Of a stretch of 8,058 nucleotides of DNA, positions 1 to 5,900 are shown piece after piece. The notes beneath the pieces are model-generated. The model worked only from the letters and a program-made list of their open reading frames with translations, did no database searches and was not told the DNA's origin. The stretch is from PUND01 sp046538345 (GTDB lineage Bacteria; Planctomycetota; Phycisphaerae; SM23-33). How positions within the stretch are numbered: position 1 is the first letter of the stretch; the number at the start of each line of letters is the position of its first letter. The stretch is from assembly GCA_046538345.1 (NCBI GenBank), contig JBKHJB010000101.1, positions 1 through 8,058 on the forward strand. The letters are read 5' to 3'. The translations under genes were made by a program, and so were the position numbers.

Positions 1-146
1 TAGGGCTGGAGCACGATTCCATCGCCTTCTATACCGGCATGAAGCAGATGATGCAGTCGGCGGCCGACATGCAGAAGGTGGACCATATCATCGGTCAGGA
101 GATGGGGCACGTTACCATGCTGACGTCGCTGATGTCCGAGAGCTGA
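1..146 (+). CDS. Ferritin-like / rubrerythrin-family protein, C-terminal fragment
   Basis: This is the last 47 codons of a gene that begins before the window; the reading frame starts at base 3 and ends at TGA 144-146. The fragment opens GLEHDSIAFYTGMKQMM and later reads HIIGQEMGHVTML. An E-x-D-S-I-x-F-Y stretch followed about 30 residues on by I-I-x-x-E-x-x-H is the pattern of the last two helices of rubrerythrin/ferritin-like four-helix bundles, where the Glu and Glu-x-x-His residues bind the di-iron site. Such proteins handle iron or peroxide in the cytoplasm. No C-terminal rubredoxin domain follows, because the protein stops directly after the helix. The N-terminal half is missing, so the exact subfamily cannot be given. 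It could also be an uncharacterised ferritin-like protein without a redox role. Confidence 0.7.
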   Translation, partial: GLEHDSIAFYTGMKQMMQSAADMQKVDHIIGQEMGHVTMLTSLMSES

Positions 147-154
147 AGCGGGCA

Positions 155-233
155 GTATCAGGCCATGGCTTTAGACGTTCCATCAGACGGAACGCAAGCA
201 TGATTAGGCCATGGCTTTAGCCATGGTATCAGG
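155..233. repeat. Direct repeats flanking a 71-nt unit left of the palindrome element
   Basis: The octamer GTATCAGG occurs at 155-162 and again at 226-233. Inside this interval the 15-mer AGGCCATGGCTTTAG occurs at 160-174 and again at 206-220. The left copy is only half of the hairpin that the right copy completes (209-226). The arrangement looks like a partial duplication or a nested insertion of the palindromic element next to itself. The octamer could be a target duplication, but it may simply be part of the repeated unit. Confidence 0.5.
176..194. repeat. Short inverted repeat, 6-bp stem and 7-nt loop
   Basis: CGTTCC (176-181) and GGAACG (189-194) are perfect reverse complements separated by seven bases. 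The hairpin lies 30 nt after the stop codon of the ferritin-like gene. It could act as a weak terminator or mRNA 3'-end stabiliser, but no T-run follows on either strand, so I do not call it a terminator. Confidence 0.5.
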
Positions 234-371
234 GCTATGCTGGTTTCGGTCTCCGGCCCGTTTTAACGGGCGTGGCGCTGTGGCTTCAGCCGGTGTGGAT
301 GTAAGGGCGTTAAAACGCCCTGCCAAGAAAGCAATCTTACCGTCCTCGAAACCACGGCTGAAGCCGTGGCC
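207..371. repeat. Composite palindromic element (REP/BIME- or MITE-like), arrangement A-B-A'-rcB-rcA
   Basis: Four perfect hairpins, each with a 2-nt loop, sit in this stretch: A at 209-226 (8-bp stem), B at 256-271 (7-bp stem), rcB at 304-321 (8-bp stem) and rcA at 352-369 (8-bp stem). A shorter palindrome, GGCTTCAGCC, lies at 282-291 in the centre. The outer pair are inverted copies of each other (207-226 against 352-371, 17 of 20 identical), and the inner pair are inverted copies around GTTTTAAC. The spacers A-B and rcB-rcA are 29 and 30 nt and do not resemble each other. Differences between the arms preserve base pairing. This matches the general design of repetitive extragenic palindromes mobilised by RAYT (REP-associated tyrosine transposase) proteins, but no transposase is present here, so that link is inference. 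Confidence 0.75.
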
Positions 372-396
372 TGAATTATATGTAACATCCGGCGCA

Positions 397-406
397 AGCC
401 ACGGCT
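397..406. repeat. Partial A-type palindrome on the right flank
   Basis: AGCCACGGCT is a 4-bp inverted repeat with a 2-nt centre. Nine of its bases (398-406) match the core of the right outer hairpin when that is read on the opposite strand. It mirrors the half copy at 160-174 on the left side, so the composite element has a degenerate partial copy on each flank. It ends only 18 nt before the first possible start codon of the MFS gene. Confidence 0.45.
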
Positions 407-424
407 CAACCCTCGGCCTAACCC

Positions 425-1789
425 ATGTGCATGCGAGGAGTAACACAACAGGACTCTCTTTCGCTGATGGGCGACAACGTCGCCCATGCGCGAAGGAACC
501 ATCGTCTCGGACTGGCGTCGGGCACCTTCGCCGGCATGGCGCAGGACTTCCTGAACCCCGAGATAATCCTGGTGGGTCTGATTACGGCGCTGACGGACTC
601 GGCCTGGCTGGTCGCGCTGATTGTCATCATCAACAAGGCCGCCGGTCTCGGCCCGCAACTGCTTATCAGCAGTCTCGTCGAGCACCAGCCGAGGCGCCGC
701 CCCTACTTCGTGATAGCGACCATCGTCCGCGGGACGGCGCTGTCGGTGCTCGTGCTGTCGATCTACCTGCTGTCGAAATCCGTGAACGCGGCCACTCTCG
801 CACTGTTCTATCTGGCTTACCTCGTGCAATGCGTCTGCACAGGCAGCGGGCATATCCTGTTCATGGACATGGTCGGCCGGCTCATACCCGCCGACCGCGT
901 GGGCACGTTTCTGGGCATGAGAACCTTCCTCGGCGGGGGGCTGGGTATCCTCGCGGGCTTCGTCATAATCCAACCCATGCTGGAGCGACTGGAGGTCCCG
1001 ACCAACTACCTGCTGGTGGCGGCCATCGGGACTATCCTCGTGATAATCGACATGTCGCTCTGGAGCCACACCCGCGAAGAACCCGGCGCCAAAGCCGATC
1101 GCAAGACCACCTTCACAGAGTCTCTCCGCCGCGGCTGGGCATGGATGAAGGCGGACCACAACTATCGCTGCTACTTCTACATGCGCGTTGCCTTCCGGCT
1201 GAACTATCTGGGGTTGGTGTTCTTCATTCCCTTCGGCAAGCGACAATTGACGATGGCTACGGGCCTGGCGGACGTGGCGCTGCTGGGCGGTATCATGGTC
1301 GCCACACTCAAAGGCAGCCGTGTCGTCGCCGGCGCAATCTGGGGCAAAGTCACCGACCGGTTCGGCTCGAAGGCGACACTGATAGGTGCGGGTGTGCTGT
1401 TTTTACTCGCCCCGCCGCTGGCGCTGGTCTCGCCTCTGCTGCCGGAGCTTTTCATTCTGAGATTCCCCGCCCTGGAGGCGACGCTGAACTTCCCGCTGTG
1501 CGTGTACCTGCTGGCGTTGGCGTGTGTAGGTGGAGCCATTCAGGGCAACACCATCGGCGGGCACCGCTTCCTGGTGACCAACGCCCCGCCCCATCGCCGG
1601 GCCAGCTACGTGGCGTTTCTCAACACCATCACCAGCCCGCTGACGCTTCTACCGCTGGCCGGCGCATGGATGGCCGAGTCGGTGGGTATGAACTGGCTGT
1701 TTATCTGCATTACCGCGGGCGGGCTGATGGCGCTGGTGCCCGCCCTGCGTATGCACCCCGAGCCGTCGCGCGCGCCGAGCTACCGCTGA
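425..1789 (+). CDS. Major facilitator superfamily (MFS) permease
   Basis: This encodes a 454-residue polytopic inner-membrane protein. Hydrophobic segments lie roughly at 45-70, 95-117, 122-143, 165-185, 193-212, 255-270, 280-303, 316-339, 355-378, 395-420 and 423-443. A charged central loop (213-248) divides the protein into halves, as in 12-helix MFS carriers. Diagnostic stretches are IPADRVGTFLGMRT at 154-167 and GKVTDRFGSKATL at 307-319, which resembles MFS motif A (G-x-x-x-D-R-x-G-R/K). The substrate cannot be read from sequence. The start is uncertain: ATG 425 and ATG 431 lack a Shine-Dalgarno sequence, whereas ATG 467 (Met15) has AGGA at 450-453, a long 13 nt upstream. The hydrophobic core begins near residue 45, so either start fits. 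The 3' end overlaps the convergent glycosidase gene by 10 nt. A sugar or oligosaccharide substrate would suit that neighbour, but this is inference. Confidence 0.85.
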   Translation: MCMRGVTQQDSLSLMGDNVAHARRNHRLGLASGTFAGMAQDFLNPEIILVGLITALTDSAWLVALIVIINKAAGLGPQLLISSLVEHQPRRRPYFVIATIVRGTALSVLVLSIYLLSKSVNAATLALFYLAYLVQCVCTGSGHILFMDMVGRLIPADRVGTFLGMRTFLGGGLGILAGFVIIQPMLERLEVPTNYLLVAAIGTILVIIDMSLWSHTREEPGAKADRKTTFTESLRRGWAWMKADHNYRCYFYMRVAFRLNYLGLVFFIPFGKRQLTMATGLADVALLGGIMVATLKGSRVVAGAIWGKVTDRFGSKATLIGAGVLFLLAPPLALVSPLLPELFILRFPALEATLNFPLCVYLLALACVGGAIQGNTIGGHRFLVTNAPPHRRASYVAFLNTITSPLTLLPLAGAWMAESVGMNWLFICITAGGLMALVPALRMHPEPSRAPSYR

Positions 1790-2853
1790 CGACGGCAGCT
1801 CTCGGCGAAACGACGTATCGCCTCGGCTTCCTCGCCGTCATACGGCGTCCCGTCGCCGTGCAGCACCTCGTGGAACCACACCTCCGGCTCGGGCGCGCCG
1901 GGCTTGGAGCCCCAGGGGTAGTAAGTCTGCGTCTTTCCGGCGACCAGTCCCCAGCAGTAGCAGCCCACGTCCAGCTCGTCGAACATCGGCAGATGCGTCT
2001 GGAAACGGCTGCCTGCGGTCCGCGCCATCCACTCTGTGCACACAATCGGCCGAGACCGTCCGCGGAGTTGCTCGATGCACCGGCGTGTCTCGTCCGGCGG
2101 TGAGTAGTGGTGGAATGTAACAATGTCCGACGCCGACAGTTGGAACTCGTTGAGTCGGCGGAACTTCTCCGTGTAGTTCCACACGCCGGCCGTCAGAGGT
2201 TGGCTCGCACCAACGCGCCTGGCGCAGTCGAACGCGTCCGCCAGTAGCGACAGCGATTTCTCACCCAACGGCTCGGCTGCGGGGCGATTGTCGGCGGGCT
2301 TGCCGTTGCCCGGCTCGTTGTAGAGATCCCATGCGAGAACGCGGTCGTCGTCGGCAAACGCCTCGATGATGTCGGAAACATACTGCAGCAGCTCCGGCCT
2401 GGCCGAGGGGTCCGCGACAAGCGCATGGCCCGGACTGGAGACCCATCGCGAGTTGTGCACGCCGGCAACCGGTGGCTCCTGCCGACCCAGGTGTATGTCC
2501 TGCCCCCAGCAGTCGTCGAACGGCACGAACATTACCGAGATGCCCGCACGCTGGGCCTGGGTAAGGAACCAGTCCATCCGCTGCTTCAGCCCCTCGGCAT
2601 CGTGCCGCCAGACGAGGAAGTGCAGAAACACCCGCACGCTGTTGAAGCCCAGCCCGCCGGCCCAGGAAAGCTCACGTTCGATTGTCTCGGCGTCGAACGT
2701 CTCGTCCTGCCACATCTCGATTTCGTTGACGGCCGTTGACGGCGTGAAGTTGCAGCCGAAAGGCCTGGGACGCTCGCGGTACCACCGCCAGGCGGTTTCA
2801 GCCGACCAGCGACCCCCGAGCTTGTCTTGTGGTCTATCATCTTGAGTGGTCAT
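1780..2853 (-). CDS. Clan GH-A (GH5-like) glycoside hydrolase, cytosolic, 'cellulase/1,4-beta-xylanase' type
   Basis: This 357-residue protein fills a single TIM barrel. It opens with WSAETAWRWYRERPRPFGCNF (residues 16-36), an N-terminal signature I associate with planctomycete proteins annotated as 1,4-beta-xylanase. Visible catalytic-site motifs include RVFLH (74-78), with the conserved clan Arg; WDLYNEP (175-181), where Glu180 is the predicted acid/base; FHHYSP (247-252); CTEWM (272-276), where Glu274 is the predicted nucleophile; and CYCWGL (298-303), with an active-site Trp. The 94-residue gap between the two Glu is normal for clan GH-A retaining beta-glycosidases. The N-terminus is polar and has no signal peptide, so the enzyme should work in the cytoplasm, probably on imported oligosaccharides. 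Xylanase specificity is not demonstrated; mannoside or glucoside substrates are equally possible. No convincing Shine-Dalgarno precedes ATG 2853. The gene overlaps the MFS gene tail to tail. Confidence 0.9.
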   Translation of the reverse strand: MTTQDDRPQDKLGGRWSAETAWRWYRERPRPFGCNFTPSTAVNEIEMWQDETFDAETIERELSWAGGLGFNSVRVFLHFLVWRHDAEGLKQRMDWFLTQAQRAGISVMFVPFDDCWGQDIHLGRQEPPVAGVHNSRWVSSPGHALVADPSARPELLQYVSDIIEAFADDDRVLAWDLYNEPGNGKPADNRPAAEPLGEKSLSLLADAFDCARRVGASQPLTAGVWNYTEKFRRLNEFQLSASDIVTFHHYSPPDETRRCIEQLRGRSRPIVCTEWMARTAGSRFQTHLPMFDELDVGCYCWGLVAGKTQTYYPWGSKPGAPEPEVWFHEVLHGDGTPYDGEEAEAIRRFAESCRRQR

Positions 2854-2863
2854 GGCAAGCAGA

Positions 2864-2891
2864 ATTGTACATCCTCAGCCGTCGCCGGCAA
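2864..2891 (-). promoter_or_regulatory. Possible sigma-70-type promoter for the glycoside hydrolase
   Basis: On the minus strand, TTGCCG (2886-2891) and TACAAT (2864-2869) are separated by 16 nt, a reasonable -35/-10 pair. The -10 box ends 10 nt before the start codon at 2853, so the transcript would have almost no leader. That would agree with the lack of a Shine-Dalgarno sequence. The match is short and could be chance. Confidence 0.25.
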
Positions 2892-2910
2892 ACAATCTGC
2901 CTTTGCGCAC

Positions 2911-2950
2911 GAAACGAGGCGCGGGCCGAACCATGCCGGACCGCGCCTCG
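2911..2950 (-). terminator. Terminator-like hairpin after the tpsA-type gene
   Basis: CGAGGCGCGG (2915-2924) and CCGCGCCTCG (2941-2950) form a perfect 10-bp GC-rich stem. After one mismatch the inner bases CCG/CGG (2926-2928 and 2937-2939) extend it by 3 bp, leaving an 8-nt loop. It lies about 30 nt after the stop codon of the exoprotein gene, read on the minus strand, and is followed by only TTTC. The stem is strong but the T-run is weak, so it may be an intrinsic terminator or a 3'-end stabiliser. It would separate the secretion operon from the hydrolase gene. Confidence 0.5.
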
Positions 2951-2980
2951 CGGATTCACATTCCATATTCGACTGCGCTT

Positions 2981-5900
2981 TCAACCGACCGGCGTAAGCT
3001 CGCCTCGCTCGGCCGTCGGGCTGACCGGCTGCTCACCGGTGATCGCCGAGCGGAACTGCTCGACCGTCAGACCCTCCGGAGTAATCGGGCGCAGCACCTG
3101 TCGGACCACCTGGTCGTACTCGACCTGGCTGAGACCAACATTACCAAGTTGCCGGAGCATGGTGCGCAACTTTGTCACGGTCTCGCGGGCCTCGACATAG
3201 TCGTCGGTCTGGGTCAGCCAACTCGCGAAGCCGACCGCGTCGCCGTCCTGGCTGCGGTAAGCGTCCCAGGCGTCCGAAAGCGTCTGTCGCAACTGCTCGG
3301 ACCGGTCAACCATCCTGGTCTCGCCGGTTTCAGGGTCGGTTTCCCTCGAAACGAACATCGCCTCGTACTGCTCCAGGGCGTCCAGGGCGTTGTTGCGTCG
3401 CACGCGGTTCAACGCCACGGTGCGGACCATTTCGTCGTCGGCGACGAAAGTCGGGACGAAGTCGCTATATCGCTGCCGCAAGGGATTGAACTCGGCGAAC
3501 TCTTCCTGTGTCAGATCGCGTGTGTTCATACCCAGCGCCTGACCGGCGGTTGCCCGCTGGTCCGGTCCCAGAAGCGGCTCGCGGACTATCCGGTCCTGCC
3601 ATGGCAGACGGTTCAGCAGTATCGCTCCGCCCGGCTCGTCGCCCGGAGGCGTCGGCTCGACAATCGTCAGGTCCAGCACAATCGCCCTGCCGGCGTCCAA
3701 TGGTGCGTCGGGATCGCTGGCGAGGGGTCCTTCGCTGTAGAAGTAAGGCACAAGGAAGTCGGCCGGGGTGAGATTAACGTTCTCGATTATCTCCCAGCCC
3801 TTGCCCTCGATTACGCCGGTGACATCCGGGTCGAGCACGGGTGTGCCGAACCGCGGCGGACCGCCGAGAGACGGGTTGGACTCCTCGGCCGTGCCGATAA
3901 ACTCGAACATCCGCTGGCAGACAATGTCGATGCCGAGGTCCTCCACCACCGAGTTGTCCGGCATGCGTACGCCGTTGGCCGGACGATTCAGCAGATAGAC
4001 GGTGTCGAAACCGGCGGCGCTTACGGAAATGCTTACCGGGTCGTCCGGGTCAACCTTGCTGATGTAGGCGTTCAGGTCGCCGACTATGACCTCGTCGTCG
4101 GCATTGATGGTCAGCTTGCCGACGGAGGTGAGCTTGTTCGCGCCGGCCGCCGTGCCGCCCATGACGAAGTCGTCGCCGGTGTTGAAGACGATGTCGCCGT
4201 CCGCGCTGGCGACGGTAGCGATGGTCGGCACGCTGGTGAGGTCGTTTACGTAGCCGGTCTCGTGATCCCACACGCGGGACGACCCGGTCTGGTTGCCGCC
4301 GGAGTTCAGGTGGATGTCGCCTACGACGTTGACGGTTATCTGATCGGCGGGTACTTCGTTTCCGCCGAAGGTAATCACGCCGCGCTCCAGGTCGCCCGCG
4401 ACGGCGGGGTTGTCGTTGTTAACGGCGGAGAATACGTACAAATGTCCCAGCGCGCCCATACCCACACTGCCGTTCGACTCACCGTCGTCTGCGAGCCAGT
4501 CGACGCCTACATCGCCGGCGAACTGCACGTCACCGTTGCGCATGTCCGCGACAGGATCGTCGAACTCGCCCGGATCGAAGAACGGGTTCACCTTCTCGGC
4601 ATGGACGATAAGTCCCGGTCGTCTGTAGATACCGTTTTCCTGAGTCGCAAGCGGCTGTACCTCTATCTGGGCCGCCCCGATGGGACCGAGGAAACGGACG
4701 TCGCCACGCGTGCTGACGCAGACGCTGTCGGTCATCAGGTAAACCGGGCCGTTGTATATCTGGTCCCGGGCGGTGGCTATCCGGCCGGCGTTCATGTAAG
4801 TCTCGCCGTTGACGCGCAATGAACCGACCAGGGTCCGCTCGCTGACGTAGGCGTCGAACAGCGCGCCCACGGCGGTGTCTATCAGAAGGTTCGCCTCTTT
4901 ACCCAGCGCGACGCTCTGACGGAAGTTGTCGATTTCTCCCAAAAATTCGATGTATCCGTTGCTCTCATCGTCCGCAATGAGGTGGGAATGCGAGTAGAGG
5001 TTGACGTTCCCGTCATACGTCTGCGGGCCCGTGGTTCGGATGGTTACATCCGGGCCGGTACCGGTCTTGGAACCGATATTCGTGGTCCCGTCAACACGCA
5101 ACCCCGACAGTGCGGTCGTCTCGTCGCTACCGCCGACGTCGCGAGCGAACGTCACACCGGAGGTCTCAAGCCACAGCCCCGCCGTTGGCGCCAGGGCATC
5201 CTTCCGCACCGTATCGGCGAAGTTGATGCCGCCGCCGGGCGTGGTGACCAGTTCCGTATCCAACTTAAGCACCACGGGACTCTTGTAAATCTGCTGCCCG
5301 TGGTTCGACACAGCCGGCGTGGAAGCAACGTTGAAGATGATCTCGCCCGTGGCGCCCGCCTCTACCGTCAGGTCCCGAGCGCCAAAGAAGCCGGCGTTGA
5401 AGACGACGTCGTTGAACATCGCCTGAAGCATGACATCATTGTTGTTGACCAGATTGACGTCTTCCTCGACGAATATTGAGTTCCACGCCTGTATGAAGAT
5501 GTTTCCGGTCAGCGCCGCCAGGGCCGACGGGCTGATATTGACATCATCTATGATGTTCGGCTCGTCGTAGAGTATCTCGCCGTCGGCGATTTCACCGTCG
5601 TCGTCGCCCGGCTCCTTGATATAGATGTCATAGGGGTCTATCAGCAGCGTGCCCTGGTTTTCACCGTCGGTCTTGACGCTCCCGTGGAAATCGACCAGCT
5701 TACCGGAAACTTCGGCGAAGCCGCCGTCTCCGCCGGCGGGACCGCCGCTGACGTCGATGACGGAGTCCTTCGCGAAGAACGTCGCGCCGTCCACCGCGTT
5801 GACTATGACTTCACCCCCATCGCCGTTGTCGTCGCCCGAGGCCGATATGCTGCTGCCCTCGGCGAGCGAGATATTACCGTCGTTCGCAAGGACCTGCACC

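Noticed and set aside
374..390. AT-rich stretch as a -10 promoter box for the MFS gene
   Set aside because: A TATATG hexamer is present at 377-382, but no plausible -35 hexamer lies at the right distance; the expected position falls inside the palindrome.
155..406. CRISPR-like repeat cluster
   Set aside because: The repeats are short palindromes of different sequences in inverted order. There is no constant direct repeat with uniform spacers and no cas gene.
263..1246. Minus-strand open frame of 327 codons opposite the MFS gene
   Set aside because: Its product is hydrophilic, His/Gln/Arg-rich and without motifs. The opposite strand encodes a convincing membrane transporter.
211..2103. Plus-strand open frame of 630 codons covering the repeat region, the MFS gene and part of the hydrolase
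   Set aside because: It runs through the palindromes and two real genes in other frames, and its product is Arg/Pro/Gly-rich without domains. The MFS and hydrolase frames carry clear family motifs.
2846..4822. Plus-strand open frame of 658 codons opposite the exoprotein gene
   Set aside because: It lies entirely antisense to the TPS exoprotein apart from its start, has no recognisable domain, has a Val/Asp/Gly-rich composition typical of the complement of a GC-rich gene, and has no ribosome-binding site.
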